NCBI GenBank assembly: GCA_050084985.1
Contig: JBITNC010000001.1
Span: 11,408,001-11,472,000, forward strand
Length of the DNA: 64,000 nt
Direction of reading: 5' to 3'
DNA from: Nageia nagi
Lineage: Eukaryota > Pinophyta
Below are positions 48,562 to 59,289 of the stretch, in pieces. How positions within the stretch are numbered: position 1 is the first letter of the stretch; each line of letters begins with the position of its first letter. Under the pieces are notes generated by a model. The model was given only the letters and a program-made list of their open reading frames with translations, was not told the origin of the DNA and searched no databases. The translations under genes were made by a program, and so were the position numbers.

Positions 48562-50205
48562 TCTCAGTTGCTCCAAGCTAGTTGGATATTGATGTAGGCA
48601 AGTCATCTCAGGAACAAAATACTTCAACATAAAGGGTAATAAGGAGCATGACCTTGAACAAATCCTTAATTGCTAAGATTAACAATAAGCATGAGCCCTA
48701 AATCTTCAAAGAAGCTTATAAACATGAGTGCTAGATGAAATCCATAAAAGTGGAGTATGAGGTGCTTATGAAAAATAAAACTTGGGACTTGGTTCCTTAT
48801 CCCAATGAAAAGAATGTGATTGGCAATAAGTGGATCTACAAGGTCAAGTTCAATTTACTAGGAGATATTGAGAAATACATGGCAAGGTTAGTAACTAAAT
48901 GTTTTTCTCCAAAATATGATTAAATCATGAGTAAAAATTTGCTCCTATGGCAAAGATACCTACTATGAGAGTTATTCTTGCTCTTTCTATAGCTCAAGGA
49001 TGAAATGTTTTTCAACTTTATGTCAATAGTGCATTTCTCAATGGTGACTTAGATGTGAAAATCTTCATGAATAAACTAGAAGGGTTTATTTTGAAAAGTA
49101 AAGAGTCCTTTATGTGCAATATAAAGAAGTCATTGTATGGAATTAAGCAATCACCTCAATCTTGGTAGAGAAAGATTTTAGGGTACTTTGTAGACATTGA
49201 ATTCTCCAAGTGTTTTTTTGACTCTGATCTATATGTGCTCAATCAAAGAAAAGATATTATTTTGATTCTCCTTTATGTGGATGATTTTTTATTACTAGAA
49301 ACAATGATGAAATTGTTCAAGAGTGCATATCTAAACTTAAGGCAACATTTGAAATGACTAATCTTATTCTCTTGCACTACTATCTTGGAATGTAAATGTA
49401 TCAATACAAGGATTGTACTTAGCTCAATCAATCTAAGTATATATCAAAAATCTTGTAGAAGTTTGGAATGGAGGAGTGTAGATATGCTATGATCCTAATC
49501 TCTCCTAGAATTACTATTTCTCTAAGCTCCAACTCTCAGTTAGCTAATTCTATAGCTTACAGGTAATTAATTGTTAGTCTTTTGTATTTGACTATATCAA
49601 GATTAGATATTGCCTTTGCAGTGAATCTAATGGCATGGTTCATGTAAAAACCTTATGTTTAGCACCTCAATGCTATTAAATAAATCTTGAAGTATGTTGC
49701 AAGGACTAAGGATTTTGCTCTCAAGTATTCCAAGTTACCCTTATTTGTTCTCTCTAGATTCTCAAATTCTAACTATGGGGGAGATAGAGATGATAGGAAA
49801 TCAACCTCTATGTATGTGTTTAGCATTAGTTTAGGTGCTATCTCTTGGGATTATAAGAATTAGCCTATTATTTCTCTTTCCATGACAAAATTTGAATTCC
49901 ATGCCATCTCTGTTGCAACCTAGGAAGCCATTTGGCTAAGGCATCTTCTAAAAGAAATTAGGGATAAGCAAGGTGGCTCATATTTGATTTTTTTAGATAA
50001 TCAATCAAGTATTTCTTTGGCTAAGAATCCTATGTCTCATTAGAGAAAAAAACATGTGTAAATCCATGCCCATTTTATCAAAGAGAAGTTTCTTGATGGC
50101 ATCATACATCAAAAGTATTGTCCATTCACCTTGAACTCCATTGATTTGTTCATCAAGTCCCTCCTAGAAGCTCAATTTTGTAAGATTAGGGATGCTATTA
50201 GTTGA
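48562..50205 (+). pseudogene. Copia RT-RNase H, 3' part
   Basis: It resumes the frame cut at 42582. EAYKHEC near 48710, then MKNKTWDLVPYPNEKNVIGN (48765-48824) and KWIYKVKFN begin RT. Later frames hold LALSIAQG, the LYGIKQSP box near 49135, the LLYVDDFL catalytic box near 49270, and SRLDIAFAVN near 49600. RNase H has YGGDRDDRKSTS near 49780 and WEAIWLRHLL near 49930. It ends with RDAIS and a stop at 50203-50205. Several frameshifts and stops are present. Confidence 0.88.
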
Positions 50206-51034
50206 TGAAGTTTCCCTTAAAGAGGAGTGAAGTGTGAATTCTTATTTTGAATTCATATTTGTGATGATAACTTCATCCTAGGAGGATTTTGTATTGTATA
50301 CTATTGATTTTGTTGTAACACCTTCATGGTAAGTTTGCTCTACATGAGGAACTTGTTGTACAAATTGGCCAATCTTGTACTATTTAGTTATCCATGTGTG
50401 AAGAACTCTTATGTGTATTTTGGCACTATTCAATTATCCATATATAAGGAAATCGTATGTGCATACTTTATTTTTGGTCAATCTAACACTATTTAATTAT
50501 CCATGTGTGAGGAACTCTTATGTGTCTTTTGGCATTATTTAGTTATCCATATGTGAGGAACTCATATGTGCATGCTCTATTTTGTAATGATAATCAAAAC
50601 ATATTTTATATATATTAGGTGAGTATATGTTTTTGTCATAGCATCTTTATGATGACTTATAGTGCACCATTAATCAGTTCATGATGGAATTTATGTGATT
50701 CATCTATCCTTTTTGATATGAATATGATGTATCTAACTAATCTTATTATTTGAGCTGCTTATGACTTGCAAGTTTCTTTGAAATTGCAAGTTACTTACCT
50801 TAGGTATGCAAGCTCTTGGAGACTCTTCATGAATTCCATTTGGATGACTACTTTATGTACATTGAAATTAATTATGGTTAATGATTATATTTGGCAAAGT
50901 AGTGAGTCTTAAACTAGATCTTTCTTACTTCACAATATGTAAAAAATTCTCATCTTCATTTTATCTATTTGGAGGAGAACTCTCTTACATTATCTTCTTC
51001 TTCTCTCTTACTCACTCTATTCCAATATTGCATT
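50206..51034 (+). other. Copia 3' untranslated region
   Basis: It contains recurrent words of about 70 bp (TTATCCATGTGTGAGGAACTC at 50388, 50500, 50544 and similar), so it is internally repetitive. 50730-51034 matches the 3' region of the LARD-like element (18280-18612). Confidence 0.6.
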
Positions 51035-51043
51035 AAGGGGGAG
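51035..51043 (+). promoter_or_regulatory. Polypurine tract of copia element
   Basis: AAGGGGGAG directly before the 3' LTR TGTTGGG. Confidence 0.85.
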
Positions 51044-51536
51044 TGTTGGGATGTATAATGCATTATTGTAGAGGTTTGTACTAAATATTCCATGTAAGTT
51101 CACTAATACTTAAGGGTATCATTTGATACCTTAAGTATTTAAGTGAATATGATAATGTAACTTGTCTTACACTCCATGTCATGAGCATTCCCCATGGGTG
51201 AAATGATGTGCATGTCATGCTATTGTACATTGGATAAAAGGGTGGTCCAAAGAGAGATTTTGGCCTATAAATAGGAGGCTCCTTCTTTGTGATTACACAC
51301 TAATTGTGGAGTAAAGTTATGCTATAGAATAGTGGTTAAAAGAAAAGATTAAGAGGATTTTAAGAGAATTGTATTTGTGATTTAAGTATAGATCTAGTTA
51401 TTGGATGTACTCCTAGTTGGAGAAACCACTTACATCTTGTGGTATGAGATTACTTTGTGAGTTTGTTAGATGTAATTGTAAGCTTTCATGTGATCTTGGT
51501 TGTTTAAAAATTATCTTGTTAGTGTTAGTTTCTTTA
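51044..51536 (+). repeat. 3' LTR of copia element
   Basis: 493 bp, matching 37750-38235 closely by eye. The terminal CA has become TA. TATA box at 51266-51274. Confidence 0.93.
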
Positions 51537-51960
51537 GTGAAATCAGCTCTATTAGGGAAAGGGTGCATATTCTTATTTAAATCCTTAAGGTCTTGATATT
51601 GAACTTGTGACAAAATAGGGGATGCTTGAATTTTCATAGCATCTACTCTAAAATCCATCAAAACATTCTCTAGCCTCCTAGCATGCAAAAACCTTATAAT
51701 TTCTTTTTGGATGAGATCATTTATTTATTTTAAGTCTAAGATTTGCTTTTCAAAAAAGATTATTCAAGGAATTGAATGGTATTAGATACCCATCGAGAAG
51801 CACTACCCTATACATTTTGTTCCTTACATAATTTGGGAGCTTTCATTTCAATCAAAGAATTAAATAATTTATTAATAAAGCCCATTTTTGTTGTGAGCTA
51901 GTGTTTACTAATGTACATATTGAACAATAAATTTTGAAGTTTACATATTGTTGCAATGAA
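51537..51960 (-). pseudogene. Unknown 3' frame, upstream part, minus strand
   Basis: The reverse complement aligns with 11515-11870: CACTAGCTCA, AAAGCTCCCAAA, AATGTATAGGGTAGTGCT, CCAATACCATT-like words. It encodes RRLENVLMDFRVDAMKIQ then DLKDLNKNM, where the plus copy has GRLNSVLKGFKEDIKKIK then DLSELNKRM. The copia element at 37750-51536 interrupts it, and the frame's end is at 37749-37626. Confidence 0.75.
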
Positions 51961-53241
51961 AATTGAGCTGGAATATAGAATAAAATAAAATAAAAATTAT
52001 TCTTCAATCTTCATTGAACCTCAAATTATATAACATAGATATATATGTTGTAATTGCAAAATGATATTCAATCTCAGTTCAAACTACAATTTGCCCTTAG
52101 AAGGACTTTTACAAATGCTATGTGCGAAAATAAAGAGTATTAAATCTTCATTATTTTTGAGTTTGCTTGCTTCTTCCCTTGATATGAGCAACCTGTAAAT
52201 CCTACACACATGCAAAAGACAATAACATCAAAGCATCTATGTATGACATTGCATTGAATTGAAACTAGCATAAAACAATAAAATGTATGAGCTCACAAGA
52301 TTTTGGCAGCATTACCCTACTTCAAAAATGGGTTCAATTGGGGTCCATATTGCTTTGTTTTGGCTTATGTTTATAGATTTTGGATGAGATGTTTCAAGGC
52401 TGGTAAGAGGAAGTGAACAGCCACCGTAGGTCGTAACTAACCCCCTCTATCCACCTCATCTTGGAGAAATGAAGTGTTCCAACTTCTTTTTACTATTTTG
52501 GCTTCTATTCAGCTATTACAGAGTCACCAGCGTTTGGATGTCGAACGCCGACAACTGGCTCAAAATGTCGGCGTTTCAAGGCGAACGTCGGCAACTAGTT
52601 AACAGTTTTATGATAACATTAAAATGACCGCCAAATAGTCAATTTGTATCAAAAATGGGTCATGTGACCACTCATTTTGTATGTACTTGATGAGAGCTAT
52701 CCAATAATGGAGTTTTAAAGCTTATTTGAGGCTTGTATAAAGAGTTATGATTATTTCAATGTTTACTTGGTTAAAGAGGGACATTTTTAGGTTTCTACAT
52801 TTTGCCATTTTTGAATTTATCAACCGAAAATACGGTTGATGATTCCAAAAACATAGAATGAGAAGCTTTGTTGCTTGATCATTTGTTGTTGCTTTTTTAT
52901 GATATAAGTTTTGATTCAATTTCTTAAATGAATCAAAATTTTGATTTATCAAATTATGATAAAAATGTGTTTTCATTTTACATTTGATGTAGTTTTGAAA
53001 ACAAATTTGAATATACTTCATAAGTGACTATTTTCAGTATGACAATGTGTTGAGATTGTGTGATAGCTAGATGACATTTTTGTTATGTCATTTTGCATGT
53101 CTAAGCACACATTTACCGTATAAGTCCCCTTTAGTCTATGGGCTTGGATGGTGTTGTCCTTTGTCCCGACAACGGGGTTTCAAGATGATCTCCTGTAATA
53201 ATGATACATCACATTTTATCTTCTTTGATATTTGTAAATGT
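51961..53241. other. Non-coding DNA with a CpG-rich hairpin
   Basis: AT-rich DNA without a supported gene. 52542-52592 is CpG-dense with inverted words CGAACGCCGAC / GTCGGCGTTTC and a third, CGAACGTCGGC. The last part (from about 53000) belongs to the 0.7-kb repeat array that continues after the miniature element. Confidence 0.5.
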
Positions 53242-53368
53242 TGTTGGAAACCTAATCCTTAGGGATTAAGGTAATTTATGATTATTAATAGTTTTAGGTG
53301 TGTGAGTATGCATGTATTTATAGGATATCAAATTAATACAATATTTGGCTTTTGGAGTTTCTCCTTCA
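53242..53368 (+). repeat. 5' LTR of miniature element
   Basis: 127 bp from TGTTGGAAACC to TCCTTCA. It contains the inverted words AATCCTTAGGGATT. Confidence 0.93.
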
Positions 53369-53370
53369 AG

Positions 53371-53382
53371 TGGTATCAGAGC
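53371..53382 (+). promoter_or_regulatory. Primer-binding site of miniature element
   Basis: TGGTATCAGAGC, a perfect initiator-Met site, two bases after the LTR. Confidence 0.95.
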
Positions 53383-53944
53383 CTCTTTGGAGAAGATCTG
53401 GAGAACTCCATTGCCCATCCTCCAAAGATGAGGGTTTGAAGTTTTTTATGGGTTCATAGTTTTAGTTGTGGTTATGAAGATTTGAATCTGTTATGGGGAT
53501 TTGAATCTATTGAAGAGAGGTAGAGGACTACCCTAGAGATGTGAATGATGGCCAGAGGAGCCATGAGAGAAGATCATGCAGAGAAAGGGGTGTTGGAGTG
53601 CATCTCCTTGCATGGATCATGAGAAGAGCCTATGTGGCGAAAGGGTTGTGTCTTGGATTGCACCTCCCCACATGGAGCCTGAGGAAGAGAAGAAAATCCC
53701 TCATAGAGGAGGCATCGCATAGCTAAAAGTCATTGTAAGGGATGCGAACCATTTATTCAGACCCACGTAAGAATGAGCCATAAGGAGCTCAGTGTGTGTC
53801 TAGGAGGCGTGATGTGAAGGATAGCTTCTTTGTTCTTTATGCTTTAGAGAACCCAAGTAGTGAGGAGTGACTATGCTGAAGAGAAATCCATCTGAGCTGG
53901 ATGGACACCACAGGATTGGAACCTTGGTGATGCAAAGGGCCGTG

Positions 53945-54285
53945 AAGAGATAGGAAGGCATTTCCGCATGTGTGGCTGGTAGCTGCAGAGCGAAGGAGCA
54001 TAGAGTGTGTGAAAGGAGGTGAGCTTTTCAATAAGGTTGCTAAAGGCAAGCTGAAGGAGGATGAGGTGAGAGAATATTTCTAGCAGCTAATTTCTATAGT
54101 GGATTTTTGCCATAGCCAGGGTGTCTACCACTAGGATCTGAAGCTAGAAAATCTACTTCTGGACGAGAACAGAAATCTCAAGTCTCAGATTTTAGCCTCT
54201 CCATCATTTAGGAGTAGTTTTGGAAGGATGGATTGCTTCACATGATGTACGACATGCTAGCGTACGTGGTGCTGGTAGTTATCTT
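53945..54285 (+). pseudogene. Captured protein-kinase fragment, CIPK/SnRK3-like
   Basis: From 54012 the frame reads [19 protein letters not shown], then REYF, a stop, QLISIVDFCHSQGVYH, a stop, DLKLENLLLDENRNLK. This is the hinge-to-catalytic-loop region of plant CBL-interacting protein kinases. The HRD arginine codon is TAG (54132-54134), and DLKPEN reads DLKLEN. A one-base loss near 54183 shifts the frame; SDFSLS (DFG changed to DFS) and KDGLLH follow. The expected TTCGTPAYVAPE part reads MMYDMLAYVVL, all explainable by C-to-T changes. Weak traces upstream may begin near 53945. It covers roughly kinase subdomains V-VIII with no visible intron, so it was probably copied from RNA. It makes no kinase. 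Another calcium- or SnRK-type kinase is possible but less likely. Confidence 0.8.
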
Positions 54286-54309
54286 GAAAAAGGAGCTCCT
54301 TTGGGCCAA

Positions 54310-54540
54310 ATGGTGGACCAAGTGGGGTCCAGAAAAAATTGCCAGATGAACCCCTGGCGAGCACCAGACATGGTAGTTGGGAACCAACCTGACACTGTAA
54401 CATTGCTATTAGGCTCAGCAAAACTGATGAGCATCAGACAAGTGCCAGATGAGCACCAGACCAGCTCTAGAAATGAGCTCCAGAAATGAGCTCCAAGTAT
54501 GAGCTCTAGAAAAGGCTCCAGAAATGGCTACACACCTAAA
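54310..54540 (+). repeat. Short reiterated words in miniature element
   Basis: GAGCACCAGAC, GAGCATCAGAC and AGATGAGCACCAGAC recur, and so do CTCTAGAAATGAGCTCCAGAA variants. It is a degenerate short tandem region before the purine tract. Confidence 0.65.
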
Positions 54541-54571
54541 GGCATCTTTGTATTCTTAATCCTTGCGGATT

Positions 54572-54582
54572 AAAGGAGGGAA
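54572..54582 (+). promoter_or_regulatory. Polypurine tract of miniature element
   Basis: AAAGGAGGGAA next to the 3' LTR TG. Confidence 0.85.
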
Positions 54583-54708
54583 TGTTGGAAACCTAATCCT
54601 TAGGGATTAAGGTAATTTATGATTATTAATAGTTTTAGGTGTGTGAGTATGCATGTATTTATAGGAGATCAAATTAATACAATATTTGGCTTTTGGAGTT
54701 TTCCTTCA
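54583..54708 (+). repeat. 3' LTR of miniature element
   Basis: 126 bp, nearly identical to the 5' LTR. Confidence 0.93.
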
Positions 54709-54714
54709 AAATGT

Positions 54715-56620
54715 TACGATATTTTTAACGAAATATCATCAAATCTTTTTGTATAAAGCTATAAGATCTTTTAGTAGATTAATTATAGCTTCTCTAAATC
54801 AAAATGTTATTTATACATATTTCATTCATCTGATTTGTCATGAGGAAAACCCGCCATGACTGAAATGATTTTTTTTTTAACTTTTGCAATTGATACATTT
54901 TGAAAATGATATTGTAATACATCAAAACTACACTTGTGTCCATCTCCATACTGTGTGCTGTTTATGGTGGTTACATGACAAGACTCTAGTTTGTCTCTGC
55001 ATACTGAAGCGAGTATGTGATGGTAAGCTTATTTGATGTATACAATTTTGAGATAGTGATGTTGTATATCAAAACTTCACTTGTGTTTATCTCCATACTA
55101 TGTGCTGTTTATGGCAGTTACGTGATAAGACTCTAGTTTGTCTTCGCATGCCGAAGCGAGTATGTGATAGGAAGCTTGTTTTGTATATACAAGTCATCTT
55201 TCATTTTTCTCTGCTTTTGACCCAGTAGAATGGGTTTTGTGATGATCTTTTGCATAAGTCTTTTAGAATCATATTGAGCATAAATATCTTATTTTAGGTT
55301 ATAGGCAATCCTAATTACCTTAACCGTGAGTAGACATATGACTTTTGATTTTGTAATTAACAATGTTTTGAGTACATTTTAAGAGAGATGTAGCCATGAT
55401 CTTACTATGTGATCATGGGCTTACTTTGATTGTGGTGCTTTTCTTAGCATTATGACCCCTTTTGAACTGACTAATGATGTCAGTGACGATGATGATAGAC
55501 TGTTAAAAAAAAACTAATATATATTAGCTAGTGAACAAGTAAGATGAATGTACAATGATTCTAACCTTATTGTTTCAATCATTTATAGGTGAACATAAGG
55601 TTTGATTTTAGGTCATGGGAAGTTGTATTTATCCCAGTTATCCAGGTATGATTTTGTGAGCTTTGCAATTGAAGTATTTTGAACACACGTTGGTTGTGCA
55701 CCAAATAGGTACTAAAGGCTTGTTCCCATATATCATTACATGGGTGTCTTGTGTTTATCCATGGAATGTATGGAGCCGAGTCAAGTATATGACATGAAGT
55801 CCCCTTTGTGTGCACTAATTTAAATTTTGATTATTATGTTATTACTTTAGAAAGGTAGGTTTTGCAAAAATCATTGGAATCATGTTTTTTGATGACTAGG
55901 GTTTCTTGAATATGTATAACAATAAGTGATGACTAAACATGCATAACATGACATATGATTTGAACTAAGAAGTTCATGATTCATTGTAAATCATAAACAA
56001 TAAATGGTGTTTGTCCAATCAAGGATTCATTATGAAATTATGTATGATCAAGTTTGCATGTTTATTGCATGATGCGGTGAGCAAACATAGTCATGTATCT
56101 TTAGAAGATACAAACAAACTAACATGTTATCATTGTAGACTTATACAAATACCACTAGGCTAATAAGTAAGTGATAATATAATTGAGGTTGGTAAGTGGT
56201 TAAGTCAAGACTCATACACTTGAGTTTGTCAACTTATGTATGAATATTTTAAATCTTGATTTTGTTGGTTTATAATAGATGCAAATGATTTGCTTTGGGT
56301 CATGGACAATCATAGTTGCCCCAAATTATGATCAAACATAAACTTTTTGAATTTTTGCAATCAAAGTATTTTGAAAATAAGTTCTACATTTTACTAAGTA
56401 CTCATGCTTGTCTACAACATGCTATTTTATGGAACATTGTATTCCATAGGCTATATGCCATTAGCATGTATGTGACGTGGAGTCCTTTCAAAGTAGATAA
56501 CATTTTAATGTTTGATAATTCTGCTATTTGCCCCAGTAGAATGGGTTTCATGATCATTTCTTGCAAAAATCATTAGAATATGTTTTTCCATGATTGAGGT
56601 TTTTTGTTGAACATGACTTG
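54715..56620. repeat. Array of diverged units of about 0.7 kb
   Basis: Units start near 54830, 55585 and 56285, with part of another at 53080-53241. Shared blocks in order: GGTCATGG..A..TT..CCC, TTTGCAATTGAAGTATTTTGAA, TATGTGAC.TG.AGTCCCCTTT, and GCCCCAGTAGAATGGGTTTC followed by TTGCAAAAATCATTAGAATC. No gene in it. Confidence 0.65.
54889..55178 (+). repeat. Tandem pair of about 145 bp within the array
   Basis: Both copies carry CACTTGTGT..ATCTCCATACT, TGTGCTGTTTATGG, GACTCTAGTTTGTCT and AAGCGAGTATGTGAT. Confidence 0.85.
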
Positions 56621-58620
56621 AAAACAAGACAAATGAATTCTACCTCATTTATTGAGATGATGATACAAACTCAAGTTTACTACAAGGATCAACATAATGA
56701 TAGATGATTGTATTATGTATTTTATTATTCATTCTTAAGACATTTAAAAGCATGATTATTAGACTTTAATCATGAATGTACTTTGATGTGCCACACATTT
56801 ATGGTGTATCTCAAGATTGAATAAGTTTTTCAATTATTGTTATTAGTTTTATTATTATTTCAATCATTGATGTTGATTTGGATATTATTAAATATCTTCA
56901 AATTTAAGGATAATGATTTGAAAAATTGCAGTATTAGATTGTATCATTTACCAAACTTGGCTAGTAATACTTTTTATTTTATGATAACATGTGCAAAGGA
57001 TATGGAACAAGATGTAACACACATTCAATTTATGGGTAGATGATAATGAATGGAAAGGGGAGAAGAACATCAACTTCCAATTCAAAGGGAAGAGCAATTT
57101 CTTACTCTCGATCCCAAGGAATGATGGAAGCTTTCTAACGATGTTCTAGGGGTTGAAATGGATGGGATATGATAGGAAAAGAACATTGAATTCCAAATCA
57201 ATGGGGAGAATAATTTCTTATTCTCGATCCCAAAGAATAATGGAAGCTATAAAATTTAACAATGTTCTAGGGTTGACTTTTATCAATCCACTAAGGGCAA
57301 TTTCTTGCTTAGATCAGAATAGAAGCAAAAGGTTTTAACAACAACAATGTTGACTCCCATATTAATGGGGAGAACAATTACTTATTCTTTTTCTCAAATA
57401 ATATGGAAGCACCTCCAATTTAATAATCAATAAAGATGGATTAGGAAATATATGGATGTTGGATAATAAAACATGAAAGTTGGTATAGTATAATGTGTAT
57501 GGGGTGGTGATGGATGTTAATATGAAAATAGTATAACAAATGGATAGACATAGGATGTATTGAGTATTTAGAGAGATAAAATAATCAACTCATCAAGGCA
57601 TTGATAAATATAAGTGTAATATTAATTACTATGTAATAACAAATAGTATGGGATGGAGGCATGAGATAATGAAGAAATGTAATGATCATAATATTCAAGT
57701 TGACCATATTAACCAATCACCATTAGATTTTTTCTTCTTTAGATGATATAAAACAAAGTCATGATGTTCTCAAAATTATCATAGACTCATGTGTGTGCAA
57801 TGATGTTTATTTCCATCTCTAGACAATCTCAAACTAAATGTCACAAGAGCATAAAATATATAAGCTAGTTCATCCATATGAAATGTACAGAGGTCCATAG
57901 GAAAGAAGGTCGCTAACCAATATGGACATGTCACCACTCGTAAGGTATGCCCCATTGCCAGATAGGCATCCATAGCCCCGATGAGGATTAACCCCTCGAT
58001 CTTGCTATATCCCAAGAATCATTGTAGCACTTTCTCCCCTTTTTTTTGTCATCTCTTCTCTCTTTCTTTTTTTCTTTTTTCTTTTTATAAAACTATCAAA
58101 TGATTCTTGGGTTTGAGATGAAGTGAATAATAGGATGAACATGTAATACTTTCGCTCGAAATCATGTTCTTGTAACACCTCATTCTTGACTATTTTAAGA
58201 TTATTTAAATGTGAAGATGTGTATGAGTTCGTAATAACCTTAAGTGTATCATAGTCATGTTTGTTTATCATCCAAAGTTTCAAGATTTCATGATGAAGGT
58301 TGGTAAAGTCAATAAGAATATTAATTTCATAAACTATTTCTTTTACAATAAGTATTAAACATATTTGTATAATGGTATGGAAGTGATCATGGATAATGTA
58401 TAGTATATATGCCTTGATGAATTGTTAGAATATAATCTAATACTCAAATATTCCAACATAATGGGAGATGAATATGAGGTGGAAAAAGGGGAAGACATGG
58501 AAATGCAATAAACATATTATAACCTGTTTTAAAATCAGATATGATCATTTTAGTTTTTAATCATATTTTGACTATTTGTGTGATTTCTAAATCATGTTTT
58601 CATGATGATTTTTTTTTTTT
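56621..58620. repeat. Non-coding DNA with three tandem units of about 120-150 bp
   Basis: Units at about 57055-57160, 57170-57290 and 57330-57430 share GGGGAGAA.AA, TTCTTACTCTCGATCCCAA, GGAAGCT and TTAACAATGTTCTAGGG. The rest shows no supported gene. No RT can be read on either strand. Confidence 0.6.
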
Positions 58621-58623
58621 TGA

Positions 58624-58740
58624 TGGAGGGCAATTGCCCCAATGTGATCTATGTAAAACATGAGGAAATCAAAAGTAAGATGGGGGACAACTGCCCCAAT
58701 GTGAACGATGTGAAGGAGATTGAATATCCTTATGCAAATA
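58624..58740. repeat. Tandem pair of about 58 bp
   Basis: GGGCAATTGCCCCAATGTGA (58628) and GGGACAACTGCCCCAATGTG (58684), each followed by related sequence. They code, on the minus strand, for the last residues of the frame described next. Confidence 0.8.
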
Positions 58741-59133
58741 ACACAATTCATCATTATTTAATTGTGTGGAATGTATGTATGTATTTTGTAGATGATGTAA
58801 ATTGTTATCTATCAATAAAGGTATATCTACTTCAAATCGTCTATCATCCATCAAATCATGAAGGGCATGATTTAATTGGTGGCAATGTTTAGTATTATGC
58901 CCCAATTGATGATGATAAACATGATGTCCATACTTATCATATTTTATTGACTTAGGCTTTAGGTTTTCTTTCATTATATGATCTACCACCCTCTTAGGTT
59001 GTTTTGATGATTGCATTCCATCATTGTAATCATCTTTGGATTTTAATTCCCATCTCATATCTTTATGATTATGCATTTTCCTAGCAAAGATGGATGATGA
59101 TTTCCCTTTTGAATTTTGCATAGGAGGTTTCAT
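58669..59133 (-). CDS. Second zinc-knuckle-like segment after the protease of a gypsy element
   Basis: 154 residues open. The centre reads KYGHHVYHHQLGHNTKHCHQ then LNHALHDLMDDRRFEVD. It resembles the Gag knuckle further upstream in the same element (YCNYHHQRGHSTKNC then LALRNR...DNNLEV) in spacing and in the tail, but the first Cys of the knuckle is missing. In gypsy elements RT normally follows the protease; no RT is found downstream (58668-56600). Between this and the protease, frames read IPWIQEMECVPSTFHGCLKY, a usual linker after the protease, so the segment is probably part of the same polyprotein. Its upstream neighbour starts at 59290. Confidence 0.6.
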   Translation of the reverse strand: MKPPMQNSKGKSSSIFARKMHNHKDMRWELKSKDDYNDGMQSSKQPKRVVDHIMKENLKPKSIKYDKYGHHVYHHQLGHNTKHCHQLNHALHDLMDDRRFEVDIPLLIDNNLHHLQNTYIHSTQLNNDELCYLHKDIQSPSHRSHWGSCPPSYF

Positions 59134-59289
59134 TTTTGATGATTTTGTAATATTATAATGTGAGTATGGATTTTCATCTCTTCATACACAATGGAGTACT
59201 CCCTCATGAATGTATTTTAGACAACCATGAAATGTAGATGGGACACATTCCATTTCTTGAATCCATGGTATACCTAAAAGAATATTATA

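Larger units (their letters stand above)
37750..51536 (+). mobile_element. Ty1/copia LTR retrotransposon, interrupted by a gypsy element
   Basis: LTRs lie at 37750-38235 and 51044-51536. The PBS, gag, integrase, RT and RNase H are in copia order, with a polypurine tract at the end. The middle, 42583-48561, is a later gypsy insertion; without it the copia element is about 7.8 kb, long because of a 2-kb leader. It inserted in the minus-strand 3' frame of a family A element. No matching target duplication was found (ctaga left, gtgaa right). Confidence 0.92.
53242..54708 (+). mobile_element. Miniature LTR element (TRIM-like) carrying a kinase gene fragment
   Basis: LTRs of 127 and 126 bp (53242-53368, 54583-54708) differ by about one substitution and one indel. 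The flanks share aaatg/aatgt (53236-53241 and 54709-54714), a clean target duplication. The PBS is perfect and a purine tract precedes the 3' LTR. The 1.2-kb interior has no retroviral gene but carries a protein-kinase fragment. The interior is richer in G and C than its surroundings, which fits captured gene sequence. The age looks young from the near-identical LTRs. Confidence 0.92.

Noticed and set aside
57779-58283. Possible RT continuation of the minus-strand gypsy element
   Set aside because: Frames were read for LDD, KKDG and PFGL motifs and none were found. Lysine runs come from a T-rich plus strand.
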